Assembly (NCBI GenBank): GCA_036898135.1
Contig: CM072513.1
Location: forward strand, 91,572,017-91,636,016
DNA: 64,000 bases
Direction: 5' to 3'
Source of the DNA: Oncomelania hupensis
Lineage: Eukaryota > Mollusca > Gastropoda > Littorinimorpha > Pomatiopsidae
Under the pieces are notes generated by a model that did no database searches, had not been told where the DNA came from, and was given only the letters and a program-made list of their open reading frames with translations. Positions 47,715 through 59,588 of this stretch are shown in pieces. The translations under genes and the position numbers were made by a program. How positions within the stretch are numbered: the stretch's first letter is position 1; each line of letters begins with the position of its first letter.

Positions 47715-50700
47715 TGGTCACTGGTATTGATCAAATTGCTTCAAAACTTCCAGAACCGTAATACTACACGTATAAGATATTTTCTTGTACGCTCACGGCG
47801 AACTAAAATACGTGACACACACACACATACACACACACACACACACGAGAGCGTACATACTACACACACACACACGCACGCATACACACACACATACTCG
47901 AGAGCGTATACACTACATACATAGGCTTACTCGCCAGTGCGCGCGTGTCCTCACACACAAACACACACACTATAAACATTCTCGCTTGCGAGCGCACTCA
48001 CCAAATAAATACAACATTATCAAACCAAGCGATGTTTTATATAACTCTGATAAGGAAAACATTAAAAAAAACTACGTAGCATTGTTCATTATTGCTTACA
48101 AATAATTAAGAACCTCTGATCTGCTATTTAATTCATTATTACATAGTAGATTGGGTCCAACTGTTACACTGGATGTTGTTTTTTCTCTATCAGTATTTGA
48201 TTCAGCCCCGATGCTTGAAATCCTGATAGGTGTAACTCAGATTCGTTTATCCACGCAACCCGTTCAATCAACAACAAGGCAGGAGTCGTCGTATGAAGTT
48301 CTCCACTTTTATTCAGCATACATCAACAACTGCATACAATCGCTCAATCGTTTTTTCCAATCTACAATTTTCAACTATCAACTTTCCACTTTTAACAACT
48401 TTCTCAACTCTAATACAACAACTCTCTCTACTTTCAATTCTTTCTTATTTTTTATTTATTTATTTTTTGTTGTTGAGTAAATTAACGTCCCCGGACACAT
48501 TAAGCGTATAGGGGACCTCTGTTTTCTTATTTTGAAACAGTGCGGCACTTATATAGTCTCTACATACTCCAGAACAGGCGAGAAAACCCCTGCATGAAAC
48601 ACCACAACCAATCAAAAGTAATTTCATCATCACTGTCTCACGTCATACAACCTTATTTGGAATGCCACTAGAATTATCCATAAGCTTCGATCGATAGTAA
48701 ACAACCAACTCTGGAAAATTCTCAAATAATATCGACCAAATAAAATTACCAACGTTATACAAAGCTTGTTCCAATAACAACGCAAAATCAAATCAAAGAT
48801 AAATACACTCTGTTACTGCACGCTTAGCAAAATTAAACGATCTGATCTATCGCGCGCATCACACACGCAAGCCTACTATCGCACGCGTCTCCAACGTAAC
48901 ACCAACAAGCTTCTGAGATAATAACAATTGTTATTTATAAGGTTGTGTCATATAACCTACAGGTTATACAATACACGTTGTGTTCTGTTCTGTTCTGTTC
49001 TGTTCTCACCACACTACACACCATACATTCATACATATTATTGATTTCTTTAACCAATCTTAAATAGCGCATTTCCAGCTCCAGGTTTGCTCAAGGCGTA
49101 GGTCGATACAGGATATTAGATCTCCACAAGCACTGCATGTATGTGCACTGGTGTTGTACTTGCGTGCCATCAAACGCACGTTGCCAAATGGTGTCCTTCG
49201 TGTTGTGTACTTACGGTTAACGTCCAGTTTGTTGAAGAAGGTGTCGACGATTGAGCAGGCGATTTTATGGTCAACCGTGCCGTCCAGCTTGTCGAAGTAG
49301 TTAAAGGGACCCACAATCTCTGGGCTATGTCTGTCAGCAGGGTCGGCCCAAGAACTGAACTCCTCAGAGGTCACGATACAATCACCTGAAACAGAGAAGA
49401 GGAAGTAGTTTTAAGCGGTAATGCTAGGGGCTAATTTATTCCTGTTTTCTTTTGTTTTGTTAAAGGTGCGCGCGTGAGTGTGTGTGTGTGTTTTATTTTA
49501 TTGAAAAATTTCGTATTTTTGTTTGTAATTACCAGCTCAAAGAGTTGTTCAAGGCGCTGGTCTACAGTTAAGATCTAACTCAAGGCGCTGGTCTACAGTC
49601 AAGCTCTAACTCAAGGCGCTGGTCTACAGCCAAGATTTAACTCAAGGCGCTGGTCTACAGTCAAGCTCTAACTCAAGGCGCTGGTCTACAGCCAAGATAT
49701 AACTCAAGGCGCTGGTCTAAAGCCAAGATCTAACGCAAGGCGCTGGTCTACAGTTAAGATCTAACTCAAGGCGCTGGTCTACTGCTAAGAGTTTCGGGAT
49801 AGGATAGGATAGGATTAATTAATTTATTTGTTTGTAGTTTTTCACACGAATGATGAAAGCAGTGACTATACTCACGGTTGGGATCCAATTGATCAAGATA
49901 ATCCCTGATTTCTGACTTCTCCAGTTGGTTGTTATAGTTGACGTTCAGCTGCCGGAAGACCCCCCCTTCAAACGACTGCCGGAAGACCTCTTGAAACGAG
50001 TGACCGGTAGACGTAGTCTGTCTGCAATAGCAATATGCCCGCTGACATGTTAGTGTTATTTAAGCGGCGCTGTCAATGTTGTTTTTCTAGGTATCTATGA
50101 CAACTCCCTATACTGTGAAGACCTGTGATCGTCGTTGTGCAATATGCATCCGTTGCTGTCATTCTTGTGTTAGCCCCTGTGTATACAGGGTGCAGCTATG
50201 ATGGCGTTGTTGTTGTATCAATTTTTATTCATCAGATTAAGATTATGATAATGATGATGATGAGGAGGAGGATGATGATGATGAAGTAGGACATGTGTGT
50301 GTGTACATATGTGTGTACTAAGCGTGTGTGTGTGTGTGTGTTTGTGCGCATGGATGCACCGTGGGTTAGATTAGGAAATTTATTAGCATTTTGGCCATAG
50401 ACCCATAGGCCCCACACGCACGCGCCACGGGCGCGGACACACACGCACTCACACGCACGTAATCCGAGCGTCGGCCACCGAAGTGGGAAAATAAACGTAA
50501 TGAAATACTGCGAATACATATGTATTAATAGAAATATAAGCTTATATATATATGCACACACACAAATATAGACACACGCAAATACACACACACATACATA
50601 TATACACACATACATACATATACATACATATATAATGCACCAGCACAAATTTAACGAAAGTGTTTTTCCTTGGAAAACAAGGCTTCAATATGTGGTGTAG

Positions 50701-50790
50701 AGCATACATACAGATGAAGAAAAAAATTAAACATTGCTTCAGATGGAAGTGTGGCAATTGTCATGCAGTTGAGGGAAAATTGGATACATA

Positions 50791-50882
<92 letters not shown>

Positions 50883-53178
50883 TCCTTGTTTCTGAGAACA
50901 CGCAAAAACACTGTTTAAAATTGACGGAAACATCGGAAATATGCTACAAGGGTTCGAATAAGGGTTAGTTGTAGATGTATCCCTAGCCCTTGCCCTAACC
51001 CTTTTCTCTAGAAAAAAAATGCACTTTTTCAGTCCCCAAAACCCATTTCCCTTCTTGGATTCTTAAATTGTATGAAACCAAGTGAGGACACTGTCCGGCG
51101 TCAATAAACGGTTCGAAAAGATTCTCAAACAGTTCGTAAAAGACAGTTGACCTAGAAACAAATACGGCGTGACCTAATTCGTCGCCTAGAGGAGACGAAA
51201 GTTACTTTTCCGTTTCTAGTGTAACTGAGCAGGCTGCTAACCTCGCCAAAGTATCCCTTCAAGGGACAAGGGACATACTGTGAGCGCGTGGCTGGAGTAT
51301 ACTCTCTTTCGATCGTAGCTATGTGCAATGGGTGGATGATGATGATATTGATGTTGATGATGTTGCTGATGATGATAAAATCGACTCATGTTGGAAACAT
51401 TCTCCTACTTACGCGACGGCATAGGATACCAAAGCAAGGAAGATCATGACCTTCATGATGACTGTGTAGAGATCTGGTTTTATTGCAAAACCTGAAAAAA
51501 TAATAATTATAATATTAATAATAATAAACTAAAGGAGTAGTTACAGTTAATACTATTAAATTTAAAGTGAGTCTGTTGTCAATTTTCAAACATGTATCCT
51601 AGGTAGTACATCATAGAAGAATTTATCAAACAGCATTATGAAGGTGAAAACCCTCAAGTAAGTGTTTAAACAGTTGTTTTTGTTTTAAATAAGAAAACGG
51701 TAAAAGATAATAAAGTTGTCTTATCTCATCTTATCTCATCTCATCTCATCTCATCTCATCTCATCTCATCTCATCTTATCTTATCTTATCTTATCTTATC
51801 TTATCTTATCTTATCTTATCTTATCTTATCTTATCTTAACGGTTCCTCGTTTACGCTTGATACAGTCATTAAGCGTCAGTAATCCCACAAGCACATAATA
51901 CTCTTACTTTGTTATTTCACATCAACACTTGGAGCGTGTTCTTCCCACAGCGATAACCTGTTGGGCGCATGTGCCTCTATTCTATGTTAGATTACATTAC
52001 ATTATTATTGCTTTAGGTCCAGCGGACTCTTCCGAGCCAAATCAGGACCGGACAACCCCTGATTCGCATAAAAGATCTGCTGAAACAACCCTAGTGGTAA
52101 AACCGAAAGCTCTCCACCAGCCAGTCACTTTACAATAAAGACATCCCACGCAGGGGACGGCTGAGGCTTCACCCCAACTTATCGAACCCCCGTTTACAAA
52201 AACAAAATAGCATACAAACATCATTATAAATTATCAATAAAACACATACATATAAAATGCCTACATTGCTAAATAATAACATCATAGGAAGCCCTAGTGA
52301 CCACCTGGCAGAAAGCGTCCAATATTCCCAAGCTGATCCAACAGACCTCATACACAAATAATTAAGGAGTTTTGTCCCGGAAGAGTTTTCAAGAAAAAAG
52401 GTAGGAGACTGGTTTAGCGAAGAAGAAGATAGTATAGCAGATTGATAGAACAGAGCAGGAATGAGAAAGAGCAAATGAGAAAGACAGCGACAATGGGAAT
52501 TTAAAGCACTAAATTTCCAGAAAATTGGGATACTATTTATACTGAAACCCCCGGCACCCCAACGGGGGCAACTCTATGGAAGATAAACCATTTACTGCTA
52601 TAGCAAAGGATGGCCTGTTGAACGGTCTAACTCGAACCTTAGATTCCATGTTTGCAAATGTTAGTTCAAACAAACAAACCAAAAAATGTATATTTAGATC
52701 TCCAACTTTACAACAACAAAAACACAAGCCTGCAGCAGAAAAGAAGGAATCGCTGCAGGCAGTCAAGTTTTCACATATATTAGATAGATTTAAAAAAAAA
52801 AAAAAAAAAGCAAACAGGACATGCGCTTGTATCTGGACACGCGAATATTATAGAGATGCCCAGAGGGAGACGCGTCATAGGCATACATAGGCGCTCGCGC
52901 CTGTGGCAAACAGCTATCTGTTTAGCGTGAATGAGACATTATAATATTGTTTGACGCAATTTTAATCTGAACGTCAGTCGCTCTTTAACCTACATAATGT
53001 CTTTTCACTAAAGTGATTTTAGAACGGGCCTACGTCCTCATTCTTTAAATCCATAAAATAAATAAACAAAATAAAACATATACGCCTACAAAGAAAGGAC
53101 CCATATAATGAATCCAAGAGACGTTTTTAAGTTTTTTACCTGAACTGAAGGTTTCTGCTTTCTGATAGCGATTCCAGT
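45666..53178 (-). CDS. secreted EF-hand calcium-binding protein, six exons
   Basis: Exons on the minus strand: noncoding about 53178-53140; 51491-51413 (ATG at 51456); 50021-49876; 49385-49215; 47533-47487; 45725-45666 (TAA). Coding phases 2, 1, 1, 0 match at every junction, all GT/AG. The product is about 155 residues. Residues 1-15 (MKVMIFLALVSYAVA) form a signal peptide. EF loop 1 is at 41-52 (NVNYNNQLEKSE), loop 2 at 61-72 (DPNRDCIVTSEE), a shortened loop 3 near 98 (LDGTVDHK), and canonical loop 4 at 118-129 (DVNHDGQVTRHE). The mature protein should be extracellular and bind Ca2+. Loops 1 and 3 deviate at ligand positions. Secreted EF-hand proteins are known in mollusc shell matrix and body fluids; which this is, I cannot say. 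Introns carry LTR, RTE, R600 and MITE insertions. A paralogue starts at 63.5 kb. Confidence 0.85.
45869..46180 (-). pseudogene. RTE LINE 3' fragment in the last intron
   Basis: Plus-strand CTATCCTATCCTACCCC, then CACCACAGATGATCGTTTAA, CAAGCCAGTCCATTCTCGAA and CCTGAAGCTCTGGTGACG: the inverse of the LINE C-terminus and tail. It is shared with the duplicated copy at 63.7 kb. Confidence 0.88.
47638..47714. repeat. (AAT)n microsatellite
   Basis: About 25 AAT units within intron 4 of the EF-hand gene, followed by AC-rich tracts at 47816-47970. Poly-Asn and His-Thr frames are artefacts. Confidence 0.97.
48231..48870 (-). mobile_element. LTR-like sequence, copy 2
   Basis: On the minus strand: GACGTGAGACAG, TTTTGATTGGTTGTGGTG, a TATA motif (GACTATATAAGTG), GCAGTTGTTGATGTATGCTG with AATAAAA, CGACGACTCCTGCCTTGTTG and GAGTTACA. 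Same block order as 19.74-20.24 kb. It sits in intron 4 in the same orientation as the host gene, so its poly(A) signal could interfere with the transcript. The left boundary is uncertain. Confidence 0.6.
49551..49790. repeat. 31-bp minisatellite in intron 3
   Basis: The unit AAGGCGCTGGTCTACAG(T/C)CAAG plus CTCTAACTC repeats every 31 bp about eight times between the exons at 49.2-49.4 and 49.9-50.0 kb. The left flank (CTCAAAGAGTTGTTCAAGGCG) is the inverse of the SINE 3' domain CGCCTTGA..AGCTCTT, so the array appears to have grown from a SINE fragment. A short GGATAGGATA RTE-tail scrap follows at 49795-49816. Confidence 0.92.
50795..50880. repeat. (GA)n microsatellite
   Basis: About 43 GA units in intron 2 of the EF-hand gene. 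Confidence 0.98.
51717..51838. repeat. pentanucleotide (ATCTC/ATCTT)n repeat
   Basis: About nine ATCTC units followed by about thirteen ATCTT units: a clean block switch between two variants, in the 5'UTR intron. Confidence 0.95.
51987..52568 (-). mobile_element. R600 element copy in the 5'UTR intron
   Basis: Plus strand: ATTACATTACATTATTATTG tail, TTTAGGTCCAGCGGACTC, AAAAGATCTGCTGAAACAAC, to TACTATTTATACTGAAACCC and GGCACCCCAACGGGGG. Nearly full length and close in sequence to 18.5 kb. Confidence 0.87.
52576..52809 (+). pseudogene. short ORF ending in poly-A, unknown
   Basis: An ATG frame (MEDKPFTAIAKDGLLNGL, TRTLDSMFANVSSNK, SLQAVKFSHILDRF) runs straight into a 17-A tract at 52793-52809. 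It directly follows an R600 copy and precedes a P-type MITE. The poly-A end suggests a retrocopy or 3'-truncated insertion. No domain recognised. Confidence 0.3.
52818..52905. mobile_element. 88-bp P-type MITE, copy 4
   Basis: Left end GACATGCGCTTGTATCTGGA, right end GCGCTCGCGCCTGTG, flanked by a perfect 8-bp duplication GCAAACAG (52810-52817 and 52906-52913). The right arm has lost its TGTCCAGATACAAG part. Confidence 0.9.
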
Positions 53179-53196
53179 CCAGACCAAATATTAATA

Positions 53197-53206
53197 CTTA
53201 TATATA
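53197..53206 (-). promoter_or_regulatory. TATA box of the EF-hand gene
   Basis: TATATATAAG on the minus strand, about 60 bp upstream of the first donor (CAG|GTAAAA at 53139). This places the start site near 53175 and gives a noncoding first exon of about 35-40 nt. Confidence 0.65.
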
Positions 53207-53389
53207 CCTCCCCGTCTTGCTAGGTAAGCAATTCAAACGACGACATTGGAATAATCAGCAAACTCATACGCTATTTTGGGAAAGAAGGAGAAGCACAAGA
53301 TGGAAAACCAATCCAATGTATCTCCGGACACTCAGCTACAAAACTGAAAACAGCATTTTCAAAAGTGTCAACCCTATGGGCTATGCCTT

Positions 53390-53480
53390 CTTTCAGCCAA
53401 GTAGTGGTCTTGATTTTGTGGTCCTGATTCGGCTCTTTGCAGTCTGTTGGACCCTGTAAGCAATGAATAACTAGCTAACT
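53390..53480 (+). mobile_element. R600 3' end fragment
   Basis: GTGGTCCTGATTCGGCTC, TTGCAGTCTGTTGGACCC, then AATAACTAGCTAACTA. It lies about 200 bp upstream of the EF-hand TATA box. Confidence 0.8.
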
Positions 53481-53999
53481 ATGGGCCGTGTTGTTTTCCG
53501 TAAAAGAAACTTAATCAAAACTTGGGATGATAGCTCGCTATCCGAACTCTAGGCAAACAAAATATTATTAAGATGGGTTCTGCCAAATCTCATATACAGA
53601 TCAAAACGCGTGTAGAAAATGATGGACCACGGCGCCCTTGACATGGGAGAAAGTGCCACTATGAAGGATCTAAAATGGTTGGCAATAGGAAAAAAAAGCA
53701 TCTGCGTTGTGCCAATAATTAAATTCAGCGTGGTTGTTCATGAGATGAGGCAAGACATGTGCATCGAGCACATACAAAAATGACATTTTCAGCGATGGAC
53801 CGACTCAATGACTGACCAACAAGCTGGAATGCTACTGAATGATTGGCCATGAGCTGAGGTAAGTACTGTAGAACATTAACAAAAAACTAATCATGTTTGA
53901 GATATTGAGCAATGCAAAACGCGTTTAGCAAGGAAAAAAGGACTTCTTCGACCTTGACCCTTAAGGTGGAGTGGATTGGAATGTCCAACATAACAGATG

Positions 54000-55291
54000 T
54001 ATGGCGTACGAACAGGGTCAAACGCGCGATGAAAAGAATACTATTCTCATAAGGATCCATCCATTTAGGAAAGTATCGCTACTTTTCTCAAAATTATCGC
54101 ACATTTGCTCAAATGGAACGCAAATTGCGAAAGTATCGATGCTTTTTAAAAAGTAGTACTATCGATACTTTGCATCGATACTTTAGCTCGAGCAGTTTCA
54201 TCGCGCAGTTCCGAAGTTTACCGAGGCGAAACACACTGTTTCTGCAAACCTGAAATCGGTCAAGCTAATGAAATAATGTACATGTATTATGTAACATACC
54301 GCAGTTCCAATTGTCCTTTGCAGAGCAAACCCATTGAAGTCGCAGAGTGCCAGACTCCGCATCATTCCAGAGTCGCAGGATTTTAGGCTTTTTTTTTTAA
54401 ATCACACCAAATGTACTAGACAACATAGAAACATAAAATAAATTGCAAATCACAGTTTAAAGTATGTATTTTTAATTTCACTTACCATCAATCTGCTATA
54501 ATCCTCCAGAAAAAAGATATTTTGCAGCAAAAACACATCACTTTTGCCACAAAAAAAATTTTTTAAGAAGCACAATACCTATATGTTGCACCCATTTTTT
54601 GTTATAAAAATATTTGATTCTCTTGTTTTTATGATGTAAAAACACTGTAGAAATGAATTTTATACAAAAATAATCATGAAAGCACAATTTGAAGAGGCAT
54701 TTGTCACATAACTATGATACTTCACAGTAATATTGTAAAACAAATTTTTTCGAACAAAACTGGAGTCTTAGAGAAAAAACAAATGAAATAAAAATAATAT
54801 CTTTGACAAAAGTATGGTCAAAGGGAAGCAATCTACTCTAAAAAGAGCCCTTTCAAGTATGTGTATTTCTTAGTTCCCTTGGTACTCATTTTCTGTTAAA
54901 AAAATGTAAACACGCAAAAACATAACTACGGCACGCTCCTCCGCGGCACCGCGAGTGCCGTCAAACCGTTTACGGCACGACTTCAATGAGTTAAGTTCTT
55001 CAAGTTCTCTCATTCGATCGTCAATAATTTCATTCGCATGCATCTTCCCGCCTCAAGTAACGCAAAACGAAAGGAAAGCAAGCAGATTGGCGCGATTGCC
55101 TGTTTTGTATTCCGCTTTAGTTCCGATCAAACTTTTGGAAAATTTGCATACTGTGTATTCGGAAGAACTCGGAAATGCGCGATGAAAAGGATCGATCCTT
55201 TCGTAACGGAACGATGCAAAGTAGCGATACTTTTCAAAAAGTATAGCATCGATACTTTTCATCGCGCGTTTGACCCTGTTCGTACGCCATA
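54000..55291. mobile_element. 1.29-kb TIR element with 6-bp target duplication
   Basis: Both ends read TATGGCGTACGAACAGGGTC then AAACGCGCGATGAAAAG, inverted, about 37 bp. CAGATG flanks both sides (53994-53999 and 55292-55297). Subterminal parts carry repeated ATCGATAC and AAAGTA motifs that can pair. The interior is AT-rich with no transposase frame; frames at 54.95-55.3 kb span the right arm and are not genes. 6-bp duplications occur in a few DNA transposon groups, so superfamily is left open. Confidence 0.88.
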
Positions 55292-55738
55292 CAGATGAAC
55301 CCCTAAATAACTCCAACTAATTATACGTGAGGGAACTTTGCACCCGGTAGGGTCTACCACTTGTCAATTGTTAATATCATCACGGCCTTGTATGGTCATT
55401 TACCAAAAAGACCCAAAAGGTTGGTGTGTGCATGTGTATGTGGTTGTGTGCATGTGTGTGTGCGTGTGTGTTGCTCGTTGTTTGTTCTTGTTTAAAGTAA
55501 ACGAGATTTTGACTCAGTAGTTCTTACACTGTTTTCTTAGTGTATTAGCCGTTCTTTTTGTATTTCCAGAAATTATCTACAAAAATTTTGAAATAGACGG
55601 GAGAATGGTGGACAGGAGAAATGGATGGGGGAGGGGAGAGGGAAGGGGAAATAATGACCAAGTTTTTCAGCAATATGCAATAGGGACTAATTATTTTCCA
55701 ACCACCATAATTTCAAAATTTAAAATAAACAATTAAAC

Positions 55739-55741
<3 letters not shown>

Positions 55742-55834
<93 letters not shown>
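55742..55834. repeat. (AT)n-(GA)n compound microsatellite
   Basis: About 22 AT units followed by about 24 GA units. Confidence 0.98.
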
Positions 55835-55837
<3 letters not shown>

Positions 55838-56120
55838 TAAATTGTGGGCGCGCGGCAGCGCTATCCAGGACAAGTAGGAATATTACCTTCCTGTGCCCGT
55901 TAAGTGTGGTGGTGACGTGTCTTGCTCTCACGTCACCCGAATAGGACATAAGGGTCAGGATCTGTCTTGCACTCACCAGAAAAGCACACAAGCATCAGGT
56001 CAGGATCTTTGGAAGTCCGTGTGAGAGAAGGTATTTGTACGTATAGACTAGACCTCGGTATTTACTCTCATCCGAAGGAGTGTTATCCTAAAATGATCTG
56101 AAGGCAGGAAGTGGGAAGGT

Positions 56121-56353
56121 CGTGAAGGCAGGAGGAGAGAGGGTTAACATGCTTGGTTTATATCATGGTGAAGACAGGAGGAGAGAGGGTAAACATGCTT
56201 GGTTTATATAATGGTGAAGACAGGAGGAGAGAGGGTTAACATGCTTGGTTTATATCATGGTGAAGACAGGAGGAGAGAGGGTTAACATGCTTGGTTTATA
56301 TCATGGTGAAGACAGGAGGAGAGAGGGTTAACATGCTTGGTTTATATCATGGT
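56121..56353. repeat. 46-bp tandem repeat, 5 copies
   Basis: Units begin at 56121, 56167, 56213, 56259 and 56305, with core GACAGGAGGAGAGAGGGTTA and ACATGCTTGGTTTATATCAT. Nearly identical, so recent. Confidence 0.95.
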
Positions 56354-56548
56354 GGTTATATATTTGTAAGAACGTAAAATGCAGCGAGATTCAGTTGTAC
56401 GCTCGCGCCAGGAACATTCCATAAAGGGTGACGTGTGTATTACATGTATACATCATCATCATTATCATCATCATCATTATCATCATTCTTTTCTTTCTCC
56501 TCCTCCTCCTCCTCATCCTTCTCGTACTCATCAACATCTTTCCTCCTC

Positions 56549-56617
56549 ATGTGGTCCTGATTCAACTCTTTGTTGTCATCTGGACCCTATAAACAATGAC
56601 TAACTAACTAACTAACT
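56549..56617 (+). mobile_element. R600 3' end fragment with (CTAA)n tail
   Basis: GTGGTCCTGATTCAACTC, CATCTGGACCCTATAAACAA, then CTAACTAACTAACTAAC. Followed by a TTC/CTT-rich tract at 56735-56895. Confidence 0.8.
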
Positions 56618-56922
56618 CCTCATCATCCTCATCTTGTTCTTCTTTCTCTCTAAAAAGGATTATAATAGCCTTTTGCTAAAATGGATGAAAAAGCATCATG
56701 TATTTGGAAATAGAGAACAAAGTTCCAGAGGTTGTTGTTGTTGTTGCTTTTCTTCTTCACCTTGTTCTTCTTGTTCTTGTTCTTGTTCTCCTCCTTCTTC
56801 TCCTTCCTCTTCTTTTTCTTCTTCTTCTACTTTTTCTTCTTTTTCTTCTTCTTTTTCTTCATCTTTTTCTTCTTCTCCTTCTTCTTTTTCTTTGTAACAG
56901 AGGGGTTTTATGGTATTAATAT

Positions 56923-57065
<143 letters not shown>

Positions 57066-57234
57066 TATAGATATATAGATATATAACGACGTTTAGTCTA
57101 ATCTAATGAGTGTGTGTGTGTGGCTTTCTGACATTCAGTATAAAGGTGTGCTAACTCTGTTTACTATACTCTTTCATCCACCACCACACACTTGCTTACA
57201 AACAAGGACAAAGACTACACAGTTATCTCTCTTT

Positions 57235-57426
57235 CACACCGACTCGACCAAAGCTTTTAGGTTTGGAAGTTAGTTCATCCAGGCTAGCTATAAATAGCTT
57301 CGCCGGTGCTCTTCTTTCCTTTCCTTTCACTGAAAAGGAGGGTGTAGGCAAGCTATAAATAGCCCTCAGCCAGCAAAATGTGGGAGAACCTAAGAGTGCT
57401 GCTCACATAGGCATTGGGCTGGTGTG
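57235..57426. mobile_element. 191-bp MITE family, copy 2
   Basis: CACACCGACTCGACC at the left and GCATTGGGCTGGTGTG at the right, flanked by CTTT (57231-57234 and 57427-57430). Two GCTATAAATAGC motifs as in the copy at 12320-12510. Length 192 bp. Confidence 0.85.
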
Positions 57427-57570
57427 CTTTGCCCTTCTGTTTTACTATTTCTCATTCAATCAATCACATATACATTAAATCATACAGTTCTTTTCATATA
57501 ACAAATTCACGTAGAGGCTATAAACGAATTCAGTGCTCACACAATCAATTGCAATCAAAGAAGTTGTTTT

Positions 57571-58537
57571 CAGGGTGGGGAACAACTCATTGAAAAAAAC
57601 TCTGAAAAGGCCGGGGTCCAGGGGCCGCCTAGGCCCCGGCGGGGTCAAGGGGCAGGGCCCTTATAGGGGGTCCAGTGGGGCAAAGCCCCCCGGAAAATGT
57701 GCACGTTTTTAGGCCATACCAAGAGTGGCATAGTAACAGTGCAGTAAATGTATAGTGAACTGAACCAACCAAATATGAAAGAAAAGTAATAATTATTAGA
57801 AAAAGCTTGAACAAACACAGGAGCACACACACACACTTGTGTTTTATGACAATAACATTTCGTATTCGTATTCACACATACACACACATACACACACACA
57901 CAAAAGCAAATATCACTAAGCTTTACATTTTGGATGTCTGTTTCTTCTTGCACATTTCAGTCTTTCACAAGTTCAATTTTAATAGAAACAATCTTCTTAG
58001 CAAATTTTCAAATATGTTTCTGCAAGTTAAATTAAAGCCACGATTTGCGTAGCTCAGCTCCTTGTTGCAAAAGATGCATCGAGCTGTGCCACTCCTATCT
58101 ATTTTCCGAAAGCAGTCACCGATTCGCTGGTCCTCGTCCTCAATTTTTGTTGTTTTGTTAATCCACTCCCACTTCCATTTATTGGCAATGGTCCCCTCTT
58201 CAAAAATATCCCCGCGCTGAACTATTCTGGACACACACGCCATGATAACAGCCGAAAACGCGTTCAACACCATTTCGCCCGCTCTAAGCAAGTCGCGTTT
58301 ATGTGGTCGTAAGAATCAACAAGAGCGGGCGGAGAGATGTTGCACGCATTCAGTTCTAGCGGGCCCGTTCTAGCAATGAGAAAGTAAAAGGTGGACACGG
58401 ATGGGTACTTGTAATAATAGGTCTACTGGATTCGGAAACGGACAAATTTTTTTTCCTCTGAACTCTTTTTTTTTTTCTCTGAAATGGCTGCCGATTTCCT
58501 CTGAAATCAGCGGATCCGAGGAGAGTTCCCCACCCTG
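57571..58537 (-). mobile_element. hAT-like element, copy 2, with N-terminal transposase remnant
   Basis: CAGGGTGGGGAAC... and ...GTTCCCCACCCTG perfect short termini, flanked by TGTTTT (57565-57570 and 58538-58543). Minus-strand codons from the ATG at 58273 to about 58038 encode MVLNAF, QRGDIFEEG, KWKWEWINKTTK, GDCFRKIDRSGTARCIFCNK and ELSYANRG. This is the start of a BED-finger-like N-terminus with its CxxC pair but without the following His pair; the transposase core is deleted. Orientation is opposite to copy 1. Confidence 0.88.
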
Positions 58538-58543
58538 TGTTTT

Positions 58544-59438
58544 CTCTCTCTCAAGACGTCACTCGACTCTACTCTTCACACTAGTATCGACACGGTCAAT
58601 GATAACACATCGATGACTTGACTTGATGGAGGTTCCTGATTTGAATATTGAATATCAATGACAGTACTCACAGATTTAGAATATTCCTAGGCGTGGAATT
58701 ATCAGCAACACTAGAAGACAGAGGCTACACTTAGAAGACGCTGCAGGTGTCTTCATAGCATGAATCTGGAGGTTCACTTCGTCACCGTTGCTGCACGTCT
58801 GCACCAGTGATGATAGACAAAGGAGAGATGAGGCATTGATGGTGTCCACATCCGGTCACATAGATGATGCTAAAAGGACAGCTTCATCAGCCACATACCA
58901 GGGGTTTTCCGCTCAGTACGGGCCCGCTGTATACAACATTTATACAATCGTAAATTTGTGCTCTTATACTTAAAGAGTCTGTTTGTGTATTTGACACATT
59001 ATTACAACTCAGAATGCTTGAAGATCACTTCCTTTGTAGAATGTCTTCTTTATGCCACTCTAACACAGTACACACATTGCGTAGCCTGCACACAATGGAT
59101 TATGAGCCAAATATTACAATCCCCAGCTCACCTTTAATTTATAACATATTACTGCACATTCATTCATCATTAGATATACAAATTATACAACTGAATTACA
59201 TTCCTTTTTCAGCCCCATATCTTCACATATGAATTAATACAACATGGTATCATAGTTATAAACTGCATCACATATAATAATTACATGATCAAATAAGTAT
59301 TGACACGAGTTATCGAACTTCTTTCAAACATGGGTTCTTCTGCACTTCTATTATAATAATTCACAAAAAGCAATACTTTCCCTTTTCGTATGAATAGCTT
59401 TACAGCTCATTATAAATACCAAAATTAATAATAATAAA
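58544..59438. other. no gene seen
   Basis: I see no supported feature. Short frames at 58.79 and 59.01 kb lack domains. Confidence 0.5.
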
Positions 59439-59588
59439 TACCTGTATTCTAGATACAGCTATAGTATCCCGATAGAAGAATCTCGCTTTCTCAGAGCACC
59501 AACGAACACATGTCCGCTCAACCCACTGATATGCCTTCCCTGAACTAACAACAGCCAAAGAAAGTACAGCTACGCAAAGAAGGTTCAT
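59439..59588 (-). CDS. candidate first coding exon with signal peptide
   Basis: The ATG at 59588 encodes MNLLCVAVLSLAVVSSGKA, a good signal peptide, then YQWVERTCVRWCSEKARF and FYRDTIAVSRIQ, before a phase-0 donor CAG|GTATTT. Tryptophans and two Cys follow the cleavage region. A TTTATATAGG motif lies about 20 bp upstream of the ATG. The downstream exons would be at lower coordinates; none recognised. The first 33 bp of this exon are repeated, inverted, at 61835-61867. Confidence 0.42.

Noticed and set aside
54955..55316. Three overlapping frames at the right end of the 54-55 kb element
   Set aside because: They span the terminal inverted repeat, and mirrored sequence exists at the left end. 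No transposase motif.
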